In this document: one piece after another, positions 1 to 5,735 of the stretch
How the letters are laid out: each line of letters opens with the position of its first letter
Position numbering within the stretch: the stretch's first letter is position 1
NCBI GenBank assembly: GCA_937973935.1
Contig: CALJJF010000053.1
Span: 1 to 5,856 of the forward strand
DNA from: MKRK01 sp001896915
GTDB taxonomy: Bacteria > Bacillota > Clostridia > Oscillospirales > Acutalibacteraceae
Length of the DNA: 5,856 nt
Reading direction: 5' to 3'
Position numbers and translations under genes: made by a program
The notes under the pieces: model-generated
Database searches by the model: none
The model's input: only the letters and a program-made list of their open reading frames with translations
What the model was told of the DNA's origin: nothing

Positions 1-1871
1 CAATCCAGATATTGCTCGTTCCAGTCCTCTTTGCGTAGGGGCAGCTTTTCCTTCCATGCAGCTTCGTCCACCTGAATGATACGAATGCCTCCCGCTTCCA
101 AATCACGAACTTCTTCCCGAATTGCCAAAGCAATCTGGTATGCGGTTTCTTTCAGAGAGATATCCTCTCTGGGGAACGACCAGTTCAAAATCGTCACCGG
201 TCCTGTGAGCATTCCTTTTACCGGCTTATGGGTGAGCGACTGGGCATAAATGCTATAACCGACTGTAATAGAGTGGTTCCGTTCAACATCGCCCCAGACA
301 ATGGGCGGCTTTACACAGCGTGTCCCGTAGGACTGCACCCAAGCCTTCTCTGTAAAAAGAAAACCCGAAAGATGCTCGCCGAAATACTCCACCATATCAC
401 CACGCTCGTATTCTCCATGTACCAAAACATCCAGTCCGATTTCTTCCTGCAAGGCAATGCATTCCGCAATTTTTCCCTTCACAAAGCTTTCATAAGCAGC
501 CGGCTCCAACTCACCCCGTTTATACCTTGCCCGGTTTGCTTTGACTTCATCGGTCTGGGGAAAGGAACCTATGGTGGTTGTGGGCAATAAGGGCAGCTTT
601 AACGTTTGTGTCTGAATTTTTTGCCTTTCCTCAAACGACGGGTGCCGTATAAAATCCTTTTCTGCCAGTGCCGCAGTTTTTTCTTTCACCCTGTAGTTCT
701 CCGTCCCTTCTCTTGTGATAAACAAATTTTTGTTCTGCAAGAAGCCCGGGATTATTTCATCATGCTCCTTTCCGACCAGCAGTTTCAATTCACCCAGCTC
801 ATCCAGTTTCTCTAATGCAAAGGCCAGATGGGCTTTTGTAGTTTCGGTCAGACTTGTTTCATTGCTCAGGGTATAGGGCACATGAAGCAGTGAACAAGAG
901 GTGTTCAGCACGGTTCTGTCCCGGTCAACAATCCCGCCGATTTGACTTAGCAGCAAAAGCGTTTTTTGGTAATCATTCCGCCAGATGTTTTTTCCGTTTA
1001 GAATGCCCGCAAACAGTATCGCATGTTTCGGAAACCCGTATTTCTCCATTAGTGAAAGTGTTTTCCTTCCTTCCACGAAATCAAGACCGAGCCCGTCAAA
1101 ACCCAGCGCCATCACCTCTTTGTAGAGATCACGGATATCGCCGAAATAGGTCTGCAGCCGTATTTTCAACGCACCTTTATTTTCGAGGATCTGATGATAT
1201 ATTTCCTGAAACAGCTTCTTGTCACCGGCGTTTAAATCCGTTACCAAAAACGGCTCATCCAATTGTAGCCATTCTGCCCCCAGTGGTATCAATTTTGAAA
1301 CAATATGACAATAAGCATCTGTCAGCGGCTTTATAAAATCAGATTCTGTACAGTCATCGGCAAACACAGAAAGCTTTAAAAAGGTAAACGGACCGATCAG
1401 CACCGGAGTGGTTTGTATGCCCTGACCAAGTGCTTCCCTGTATTCATCAAACAGCTTTTCCCCCACCGGTCTTAGTTCGGTGGAAGCATCAAACTCCGGC
1501 ACGATATAATGATAATTTGTGTTGAACCATTTTTTCATGGGCAGTGCTTTTACATCTCCCTTTTTCCCCTGATATCCTCTCGCCATTGCAAAATAGGTAT
1601 CCAGCGCATCCAGCCCCAGTTCTTTGTATCGCCTTGGTATCACATTCAATAAGGAAGCCGTATCCAGCATACTGTCATACAAAGAAAAATCACCCGAGGG
1701 AATATAGTCAATCCCCTTTTGTTCCAGCGTCAGCCTCTGTGCTTTTCTCAGTTGCCCTGCTTGCTCCAGCATAGTCTTCTTCGTAACTGTTTTCTTAAAA
1801 TAATTTTCAATGATAAATTTCAGTTCCCGTTGACTTCCGATTCGGGGAAATCCGATGATTGCATTTTTCAT
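1..1871 (-). CDS. metE: Cobalamin-independent methionine synthase MetE (partial, C-terminus beyond window)
   Basis: MetE transfers the methyl group of 5-methyltetrahydropteroyl-triglutamate to homocysteine in the cytoplasm, the last step of methionine synthesis without vitamin B12. I translated the minus strand by hand: 623 whole codons are open with no stop or frameshift. The N-terminal half opens with GFPRIG and RELK (residues 15-18) and carries KWFNTNYHY (K114), the folate-binding signatures. The C-terminal barrel has TTTIGSFPQT (I434-S436), HGEYERGDMVEYFGE (E487) and a homocysteine-binding Asp at 602. These are offset by a constant +3 from the E. coli residues as I recall them. The E. coli protein is 753 residues, so about 130 residues, including the HTHMC-type zinc ligands, lie outside the window. 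One variation: the usual DEPALREGLPL is DEAAWKEKLPL here. The ATG at 1871-1869 is preceded by GGGAG (1885-1881) with a 9-base spacer. Plus-strand open frames across this region are shadows. Confidence 0.97.
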   Translation of the reverse strand, partial: MKNAIIGFPRIGSQRELKFIIENYFKKTVTKKTMLEQAGQLRKAQRLTLEQKGIDYIPSGDFSLYDSMLDTASLLNVIPRRYKELGLDALDTYFAMARGYQGKKGDVKALPMKKWFNTNYHYIVPEFDASTELRPVGEKLFDEYREALGQGIQTTPVLIGPFTFLKLSVFADDCTESDFIKPLTDAYCHIVSKLIPLGAEWLQLDEPFLVTDLNAGDKKLFQEIYHQILENKGALKIRLQTYFGDIRDLYKEVMALGFDGLGLDFVEGRKTLSLMEKYGFPKHAILFAGILNGKNIWRNDYQKTLLLLSQIGGIVDRDRTVLNTSCSLLHVPYTLSNETSLTETTKAHLAFALEKLDELGELKLLVGKEHDEIIPGFLQNKNLFITREGTENYRVKEKTAALAEKDFIRHPSFEERQKIQTQTLKLPLLPTTTIGSFPQTDEVKANRARYKRGELEPAAYESFVKGKIAECIALQEEIGLDVLVHGEYERGDMVEYFGEHLSGFLFTEKAWVQSYGTRCVKPPIVWGDVERNHSITVGYSIYAQSLTHKPVKGMLTGPVTILNWSFPREDISLKETAYQIALAIREEVRDLEAGGIRIIQVDEAAWKEKLPLRKEDWNEQYLD

Positions 1872-1893
1872 CTTCCACCACTCCCGATGTTTT

Positions 1894-1930
1894 TGTATTT
1901 ATTATAATCAAACCATCGGCTATAGTATAA
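1894..1930 (-). promoter_or_regulatory. Candidate metE promoter
   Basis: Reading the minus strand, a perfect TATAAT lies at 1906-1901. The start point would fall near 1894, giving a leader of only about 22 bases that contains the ribosome binding site. The -35 position has only weak matches: TTATAC with an 18-base spacer (1930-1925) or TATACT with 17. A poor -35 fits a promoter that needs an activator. The short leader leaves no room for a SAM riboswitch or T-box, and I see no T-box core motif upstream. The start point is inferred, not shown. Confidence 0.5.
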
Positions 1931-1958
1931 TACCTGTTTATTATTATTGGGTATAGCC
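1918..1958. repeat. Spaced inverted repeat GGCTATA / TATAGCC
   Basis: GGCTATA at 1918-1924 is the exact reverse complement of TATAGCC at 1952-1958, separated by 27 bases. The right arm is shared with the 17-base dyad at 1952-1968. The left arm falls on the -35 side of the candidate metE promoter, about 24 to 30 bases before the inferred start. It could be the second, activation half-site of a LysR-type regulator. A 7-base match in AT-rich DNA can also occur by chance. Confidence 0.35.
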
Positions 1959-1968
1959 TGTAGCTATA
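1952..1968 (-). promoter_or_regulatory. LysR-type (MetR/MtaR-like) operator dyad upstream of metE
   Basis: The 17 bases TATAGCCTGTAGCTATA form a dyad with perfect 6-base arms (TATAGC and GCTATA) around 5 bases, and they contain the T-N11-A spacing of LysR-family sites (T1954 and A1966). The size and the outer TATAG/CTATA bases match the streptococcal MetR/MtaR box as I remember it (TATAGTTTNAAACTATA). The centre lies about 66 bases upstream of the inferred metE start point, where LysR activators usually make their primary contact. No regulator gene is in the window, so the assignment rests on sequence and position only. Confidence 0.5.
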
Positions 1969-2070
1969 TTTACTTATACTGAATAACACAAATCAACCCC
2001 AGCTGTAGAATGCGTGGTATGTACAATTCCTAAAAAAGATGCGAGATTTCTTGTAGCTAAAAGTTTTTTC

Positions 2071-2097
2071 TCACCGGCACAGCCGGTGGCTATTTTT
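2071..2097 (+). terminator. Orphan GC-rich hairpin with trailing T run
   Basis: CACCGGC (2072-2078), a three-base loop and GCCGGTG (2082-2088) form a perfect 7-pair stem, extended by one T-G pair (2071/2089). Three bases further on there is a run of five T (2093-2097), so on the plus strand it looks like a weak intrinsic terminator. No plus-strand gene lies upstream for it to serve: metE and sigK are both on the minus strand. It may stop antisense transcription towards sigK, end an unannotated small RNA, or be a remnant of a repeat or mobile element. Confidence 0.35.
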
Positions 2098-2110
2098 CGC
2101 TATAGTCATA

Positions 2111-2149
2111 AAACAAAAACAACGATAAGGTTCCCCTCATCGCTGTTTT
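2111..2149 (-). terminator. Rho-independent terminator of sigK
   Basis: On the minus strand AAAACAGCGATGAGG (2149-2135) pairs over all 15 positions with CCTTATCGTTGTTTT (2130-2116), using two G-U pairs, around a GGAA loop (2134-2131), which is a GNRA tetraloop. A run of TTTTTGTTT follows. On the plus strand the two wobble positions become A-C mismatches, so the stem is better in the minus direction. It begins 12 bases after the sigK stop codon. Confidence 0.88.
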
Positions 2150-2161
2150 ATTATGTTAAGC

Positions 2162-2863
2162 TTATAGCTTTTTTTCGTGCTTAAATTTATCGAGTAGAAG
2201 CCCCAGGGATTTCTTCTCAATCCTCGAAACATAGGAACGTGAAATTTTGAGCAGCTTAGCAACCTCCCGCTGGGTTAATTCGTCACTGCCGTCCAGCCCG
2301 TAGCGCAGCTTGATGATCAATTGCTCCCGGTCACTGAGCACTTCCTTGATATATCGGGACAATTTCTCGCTCTTTATTTTAATGTCAAGATTGTCAATGA
2401 TATCCCCGTCATCCGCAATTACATCGATTAAGGTCAGCGCATTTCCGTCCTTATCGGTATCAATCGGATCGCTCATATAAATATCCTGTGCAGACTTTTT
2501 CTGGTTTCTGAAATACATTAGTATTTCATTTTCTATGCATCGTGCGGCATAGGTGGCAAGGCGGGTACCTTTTAGGTCGTCAAAGCTGGAAACCGCTTTG
2601 ATCAATCCGATGGTACCGATTGAGATCAAATCATCCTGGTCATATTGAGAAGAGTAGTATTTTTTGATGATATGTGCTACCAGTCTCAAATTGTGTTCGA
2701 TCAACAATCCCCTTGCTTCCGTATCGTTGTTTTCCCGAAGGAGTGTCAAATATTTTTTCTCTTCTGCTGCAGTCAGGGGGCGAGGAAAAGAGCCGTTGCC
2801 TTTTACGTGGAGTACCAGGTATAAAATATTGGATAATATTAGTCCTACCAGAGTTGTAAACAT
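2162..2863 (-). CDS. sigK: RNA polymerase sporulation sigma factor SigK (pro-sigma-K)
   Basis: SigK is the late mother-cell sigma factor that directs RNA polymerase to spore coat and maturation genes. The 233-residue product closely follows Bacillus subtilis sigma-K. Residues 1-20 are a hydrophobic pro-sequence (LVGLILSNILYLVLHV), followed by SFPRPLTAAEEKKYL. Region 2 spans about 55-123 and contains IEHNLRLVAHI, DLISIGTIGLIKAV and TYAARCIENEILM. A linker with DPIDTDKDGNALTLIDV follows. Region 4 has LSDREQLIIKLRYGLDG and the helix-turn-helix TQREVAKLLKISRSYVSRIEKKSL (about 197-220). GAGGAG sits 7 bases before the ATG, and a strong terminator follows the TAA. The frame is continuous, so no skin-type element splits it. 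The membrane-like pro-peptide implies activation by SpoIVFB-type cleavage, as known for the family. A second, sigK-like paralogue elsewhere in the genome cannot be excluded. It is divergent from the padR operon, with no evident functional link. Confidence 0.95.
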   Translation of the reverse strand: MFTTLVGLILSNILYLVLHVKGNGSFPRPLTAAEEKKYLTLLRENNDTEARGLLIEHNLRLVAHIIKKYYSSQYDQDDLISIGTIGLIKAVSSFDDLKGTRLATYAARCIENEILMYFRNQKKSAQDIYMSDPIDTDKDGNALTLIDVIADDGDIIDNLDIKIKSEKLSRYIKEVLSDREQLIIKLRYGLDGSDELTQREVAKLLKISRSYVSRIEKKSLGLLLDKFKHEKKL

Positions 2864-2895
2864 CGTAACACTCCTCTTCTTATATCCTCATTCAA

Positions 2896-2923
2896 CATAC
2901 TATGCACGAAAAATTCCAATCGT
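2896..2923 (-). promoter_or_regulatory. Candidate sigK promoter (SigK/SigE-type)
   Basis: On the minus strand AC (2923-2922), 17 bases and CATAGTATG (2904-2896) resemble the sigma-K consensus as I recall it (AC, about 17 bases, CATAnnnTA), with one mismatch in the final TA. The start would lie near 2890, about 27 bases before the ATG. No good sigma-A promoter is evident facing sigK. In B. subtilis sigK is transcribed by sigma-E and then by sigma-K itself, so either reading is plausible. These motifs are short, so support is moderate to weak. Confidence 0.35.
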
Positions 2924-2925
2924 GC
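2904..2925. repeat. Inverted repeat GCACGA / TCGTGC in the sigK upstream region
   Basis: GCACGA (2904-2909) and TCGTGC (2920-2925) are perfect 6-base complements 10 bases apart. They lie between and over the candidate -35 and -10 elements of sigK. The half-sites are one helical turn or so apart, as expected for a dimeric regulator (SpoIIID-like or other), but no specific protein can be named. Confidence 0.35.
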
Positions 2926-2967
2926 CTGTACGCTCCAATAAATTTTATAAAAATTAAAAAATATTGC

Positions 2968-2996
2968 TTGACAAACAATATTATACGTTGTATAGT
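2968..2996 (+). promoter_or_regulatory. Sigma-A promoter of the padR operon
   Basis: A perfect TTGACA (2968-2973), a 17-base spacer and TATAGT (2991-2996, five of six consensus bases) make a near-ideal vegetative promoter. The start should fall near 3003, giving a leader of about 35 bases with AGAAAGGAG (3022-3030) 7 bases before the padR ATG. Such a strong promoter overlaid by inverted repeats is typical of one held off by a repressor. Confidence 0.85.
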
Positions 2997-3015
2997 ATTG
3001 CACAAAGAACTATAC
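2976..3015 (+). promoter_or_regulatory. Probable PadR operator: two overlapping inverted repeats
   Basis: CAATATTATAC (2976-2986) and GTATAGTATTG (2990-3000) are inverted repeats with one mismatch around GTT, filling the spacer and -10 of the promoter. The GTATAGT at 2990-2996 pairs again with ACTATAC at 3009-3015, just past the inferred start. Three half-sites of the form (A)GTATA(G) are therefore spread across the promoter. Binding here would block RNA polymerase, consistent with autorepression by the PadR protein encoded immediately downstream. The repeats are directly visible; the binding protein is inferred. Confidence 0.65.
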
Positions 3016-3037
3016 TATTTGAGAAAGGAGTGCCAAC

Positions 3038-3355
3038 ATGGACGCACAATTGAAAAAGGGCATGCTGGACGGCTGTGTGCTCGCAATCCTCAACCGCAAG
3101 GATTCTTATGGCTATGAGCTAACCCAGGACGCAAAGAAAATTCTCGATGTTTCCGAGTCATCCCTATATCCTGTGCTGCGGCGGTTGGAAGCCTCCGGAC
3201 AAATGACGACCTATGATGTCCCCTATAACGGCAGGCTGCGAAGATATTATAAGCTGACGGATGTGGGGCGAATGCGGCTCATTGAATTCCGAAGGGATCT
3301 GGAGGACACCAAACAGGTCATTGATTTTATTATGGAGGAGGGACCGCAGGGATGA
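3038..3355 (+). CDS. PadR-family transcriptional repressor
   Basis: This 105-residue cytoplasmic DNA-binding protein is a small PadR (short subfamily, no long C-terminal domain). The winged helix is plain: LDGCVLAILNRKDSYGYEL (residues 10-28), then SESSLYPVLRRLEASGQM (39-56), which holds the recognition-helix signature LYPxLxRLE. The wing and strand GRLRRYYKLTDVGRMRL follow (65-81). The last 25 or so residues form the dimerisation helix. The ATG is set by AGAAAGGAG with a 7-base spacer. It is first in the operon, beneath a strong promoter covered by inverted repeats, so autoregulation is likely. Its stop overlaps the next start as ATGA. Small PadR proteins next to HAAS membrane proteins are a recurrent pairing in Bacillota. 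The ligand is unknown; the neighbouring pump suggests a drug, peptide or envelope-stress signal. Confidence 0.93.
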   Translation: MDAQLKKGMLDGCVLAILNRKDSYGYELTQDAKKILDVSESSLYPVLRRLEASGQMTTYDVPYNGRLRRYYKLTDVGRMRLIEFRRDLEDTKQVIDFIMEEGPQG

Positions 3356-3945
3356 AGGCGGAATATTTAAACCGGCTGGGCGTGTGTCTGGAGGACCATT
3401 TGAGCCGTGACGAGATCAACAACGCAATCTTATACTATGATGAACTGATCATAGAAGCTGTGGAAGCAGGAAAAACCGAGGAAGAGGTTTTGCGGGGGTT
3501 AGGCAGTGTGGAAGATGTCGCTGCAAAAATAAAAGCGGAAGCCTATTATAACCGGGCGGAGAAAAAAGGCAAAATGTCCGGCTATCTGAAAGCGATCATT
3601 GCGGTTCTGGGTGTGCTGGCTGTTCCCATGGTCATTCCCGTGGTGGCTGTTATCTTTTCCCTGTTGGTGGCACTGTTCGCCATCGTGATTGCTATCTTTG
3701 CCACGGCTTTGTCCATAGGCATTGCTGCAATTGTCACGCTTGGTATCGGCTTTGTAAGCCTGTTCAGCGGACAGATCGCACTGGGTCTCAGCATGATAGC
3801 AGCCGGTATGATTCTGTCAGGTATCACGATTTTCGCCGTGCTGCTGGCCATTAAGATCACACAGGGCTTAAAGTTTATCTGCAGCAAAATTTTCAGGGCA
3901 ATCTTTCGCAAGCTTAATAAGAAAGGAGGCGCCAGCTATGAATAA
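3352..3945 (+). CDS. DUF1700/HAAS-domain membrane protein
   Basis: This 197-residue protein has two parts. Residues 1-63 form the charged helical DUF1700/HAAS domain (EYLNRLGVCLEDHLSRDEI, YYDELIIEAVEAGKTEEEV, LRGLGSVEDVAAKIKAE), with the YYDE and LG-based motifs typical of the family. Residues 80-175 are almost wholly hydrophobic and probably span the membrane about four times (roughly 81-101, 102-120, 122-140 and 143-167). A basic tail follows. The exact number of segments is uncertain. The start overlaps the padR stop by 4 bases, with GGAGGAGGG 9 bases upstream, so translation is likely coupled to padR. The end overlaps the next gene by 8 bases. The family is regarded as a partner of PadR regulators, possibly passing a membrane signal to the repressor; that mechanism is inference here. 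The minus-strand open frame within it is a shadow. Confidence 0.85.
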   Translation: MKAEYLNRLGVCLEDHLSRDEINNAILYYDELIIEAVEAGKTEEEVLRGLGSVEDVAAKIKAEAYYNRAEKKGKMSGYLKAIIAVLGVLAVPMVIPVVAVIFSLLVALFAIVIAIFATALSIGIAAIVTLGIGFVSLFSGQIALGLSMIAAGMILSGITIFAVLLAIKITQGLKFICSKIFRAIFRKLNKKGGASYE

Positions 3946-4801
3946 AGGCATGAAAACCGCTGCAATCATTGCTTCCTTATTAATCGTCGGCGGCATCTTT
4001 CTCTCCATCCTTTGCGGTGGATTCACCAAGGGCGGTATGACCGGTATTGTAAACCAATGGTCCGCCGCAAACGGATATTATGAAGACCCCATGAAAAAAT
4101 CCCTGACCAGCGACGAAGCAGTCACAACCATCGATATTTCCGCCGTTGTGTCCGATATCAAGCTTATAACAACAGATGTTGAAACCGTGAGAGTAACCTA
4201 CTACGATACGTATGACAACCAGTTTAAGGCAAGCATATCGAACGGTAAAATCACTGTGGCTGAACAAAACAAATGGACATTTTTTAATTTGCAATGGATC
4301 AAACGGCTGATGGATCATGACAAAGACCGGGACACCATTCTGATTGAGCTTCCCAAATCCGCTGTATTATCCCAATGCGAGCTGAATACCGTCAGCGGAA
4401 ACATTCAGATTGCTACCATATCTACAGAGGATTTGACAGCGAAAACAGTCAGCGGCTCTGTCAAATTAAACGATACAACCGCAAAAAATTCAGTGTTCAA
4501 AACCACCAGCGGAGATATCAACTTTCGAAACTGCAGTATCAACAGCATTGAATGCGACAGCGTCAGCGGAGACTTCCAACTGTCCTCGCCCCAATTTGAC
4601 ACCATGAAGCTGAAAACCATCAGCGGTGACATGGAGCTCCAGGATCTGGCGGGCACCGAGGATGATTATGCTGTCTCTTTCAAAAGCACAAGCGGCAAGC
4701 TTCGCATCAACGACAACCGTTCTTACGGAACTACACAGGGCGAAAAAAGCATTACGGCCCATACCGTCAGCGGCGATATGACCGTGAATACAATAAAATA
4801 A
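3938..4801 (+). CDS. DUF4097 family repeat (beta-solenoid-like) protein, membrane-anchored
   Basis: The product has 287 residues. Residues 7-28 are a hydrophobic segment after a basic start (K3, K6), best read as a signal anchor. LSILC at 22-26 is not a good lipobox because of Leu before Cys. Residues 60-140 give an entry region with strand motifs (TIDISAVVSDIKL, VRVTYY, ISNGKITVAE), an aromatic stretch (W113 to W120) and IELPK. From residue 151 a TVSG-like repeat recurs seven times, mostly as x-[TS]-x-S-G-[DNSK]-x-x-[LIFV], with Ser-Gly at 153, 172, 191, 210, 229, 252 and 278. This is the DUF4097 pattern expected to fold as stacked beta rungs outside the membrane. AAAGGAGG lies 8 bases before the ATG. 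Its role is not established. Position between a HAAS protein and a pump suggests envelope sensing or a structural partner. Confidence 0.87.
   Translation: MNKGMKTAAIIASLLIVGGIFLSILCGGFTKGGMTGIVNQWSAANGYYEDPMKKSLTSDEAVTTIDISAVVSDIKLITTDVETVRVTYYDTYDNQFKASISNGKITVAEQNKWTFFNLQWIKRLMDHDKDRDTILIELPKSAVLSQCELNTVSGNIQIATISTEDLTAKTVSGSVKLNDTTAKNSVFKTTSGDINFRNCSINSIECDSVSGDFQLSSPQFDTMKLKTISGDMELQDLAGTEDDYAVSFKSTSGKLRINDNRSYGTTQGEKSITAHTVSGDMTVNTIK
4388..4774 (+). repeat. Seven-copy TVSG-type repeat within the DUF4097 gene
   Basis: The Ser-Gly codons start at 4394, 4451, 4508, 4565, 4622, 4691 and 4769. The first five are exactly 57 bases (19 residues) apart, and the last two steps widen to 69 and 78 bases. 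Copies read TVSGNI, TVSGSV, TTSGDI, SVSGDF, TISGDM, STSGKL and TVSGDM. The Ser-Gly codons are nearly all AGC GGN, but the DNA between copies has diverged, so this is an old protein repeat and not a recent tandem duplication. Confidence 0.9.
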
Positions 4802-4814
4802 AGAAGGTTAAAAC

Positions 4815-5735
4815 ATGAAGAAATTTTTGAAAGCACTCATTATCATCGTCGTCATTTTGGCGGTCGTAAGCGGCGGATTGTTCTTATTGGGCAGATCCTA
4901 TGCAGAAAAACAAAAGCAGAACATCATTTCTAAATCAGAAAAATACAAAGTGAACAAAGGAGAATTGTCCCTGACAGCAATCGGCAGCGGCAAAATCGTG
5001 TCTGCTGATGTGAAAAAAGTAGTGGCGGATGGCAGCATCACCGAAATTATGGTGGATGCGGGCGACTATGTGAAAAAAGGCGATGTCCTGGCAAAATATA
5101 AGGACATCACCGGGACAGAAAAGAATTTTACAGCCGAATATGAAGGTATCATCACCTCCGTCCCGTCCAGCACCACAGACACAAGCACAATGCTAAAAGC
5201 AGCCTCACAGAGCGGTGCATTTGAAATCAGCAACAGCAACAAGCTGCAAATAGACATTGAAGCCACTGAAAAGGATATCTATAAAATCAAGGTCGGTCAG
5301 TCCGCATCTGTTTATATTGACGCGATCAATCTCAGTGTGCAAGGAAAGGTTGCCCGGGTCAGCCTGACCGGCAACACCAGTGGAGACTTTTCTGTTTACA
5401 GCGTCACTGTGTCCTTTGATAAAACCAACAACAATATTTTCCTCGGAATGACCGGCAGTGCGAAAATCGCCATTGAAACAAAACAAAACGTGTTGAAGGT
5501 GCCGGTCGAAGCACTGATTGAACAGGACGGCAAGCGTTATGTTCTGCTCAGCGATTGGTTCAACAATATGAATAAGCAGAAAAAGGATTATTATGTCGAG
5601 GTCGCTACCGGTATCTCGGATACTGATTTTGTGGAAATCACTTCGGGAGAGATTGAGGGAAAAGAAATCCTCATTTTATCGGATGACATCAGCGGAGGTA
5701 TCATGTTCAGCAGAGGCGGCGGTGATGATGAATGA
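4815..5735 (+). CDS. HlyD/MacA-like membrane fusion (adaptor) protein of an ABC efflux pump
   Basis: The 306-residue product links an ABC exporter to the outside of the membrane. Residues 5-26 form an N-terminal membrane anchor (FLKALIIIVVILAVVSGGLF), followed by an extracytoplasmic part. The first half of a lipoyl-like domain is at about 69-95 (GSITEIMVDAGDYVKKGDVL) and the second half at about 104-116 (NFTAEYEGIITSV). Only about ten residues separate them, so the usual coiled-coil hairpin is absent. A beta-barrel domain follows (KLQIDIEATEKDIYKIKVGQ, then VYIDAINLSVQGKVARVS). The membrane-proximal domain has LKVPVEALIEQDGKRYVLL at about 226-244. The end is acidic and Gly-rich (GGGDDE). AAGAAGG lies 7 bases before the ATG, and the gene begins 13 bases after the DUF4097 stop. 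It overlaps the ATPase gene as ATGA. The arrangement resembles Bacillus YknX-YknY and MacA-MacB. The substrate is unknown. Confidence 0.88.
   Translation: MKKFLKALIIIVVILAVVSGGLFLLGRSYAEKQKQNIISKSEKYKVNKGELSLTAIGSGKIVSADVKKVVADGSITEIMVDAGDYVKKGDVLAKYKDITGTEKNFTAEYEGIITSVPSSTTDTSTMLKAASQSGAFEISNSNKLQIDIEATEKDIYKIKVGQSASVYIDAINLSVQGKVARVSLTGNTSGDFSVYSVTVSFDKTNNNIFLGMTGSAKIAIETKQNVLKVPVEALIEQDGKRYVLLSDWFNNMNKQKKDYYVEVATGISDTDFVEITSGEIEGKEILILSDDISGGIMFSRGGGDDE

Noticed and set aside
228..1774. Several plus-strand open frames of 69-160 codons
   Set aside because: All lie antisense to metE, whose minus-strand frame is continuous and family-like throughout. None has a recognisable domain.
1807..1989. 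Minus-strand open frame of 60 codons upstream of and overlapping the metE start
   Set aside because: It lacks family resemblance, lies mainly across the metE promoter and operator, and is out of frame with metE.
1978..2099. A minus-strand frame of about 40 codons ending HTTHSTAGVDLCYSV before a TAA
   Set aside because: It has no start codon, begins just after an in-frame stop, and crosses the GC-rich hairpin. It looks peptide-like, and a remnant of an older gene is possible, but nothing supports a gene call.
1872..2161. SAM riboswitch or T-box leader for metE
   Set aside because: I found no T-box core or S-box motif on the minus strand, and the inferred leader is only about 22 bases.
1918..3001. 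Similarity between TATAGTATAAT near metE and TATAGTATTG in the padR operator, suggesting a shared regulator
   Set aside because: The match is short and AT-rich, and the symmetry of the two sites differs, so chance is the simpler explanation.
2664..3117. Plus-strand open frames antisense to sigK and overlapping the start of padR
   Set aside because: They are shadows: sigK and padR are both clear family members with good ribosome binding sites, and one of these frames reads out of phase through padR.
4001..4018. Lipoprotein signal (LSILC) in the DUF4097 protein
   Set aside because: Leu directly before Cys is a poor fit to the lipobox, which needs a small residue there. A signal anchor is more likely.
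3582..5486. Minus-strand open frames within the padR operon
   Set aside because: Each lies antisense to a well-supported gene and has no recognisable domain or convincing start.
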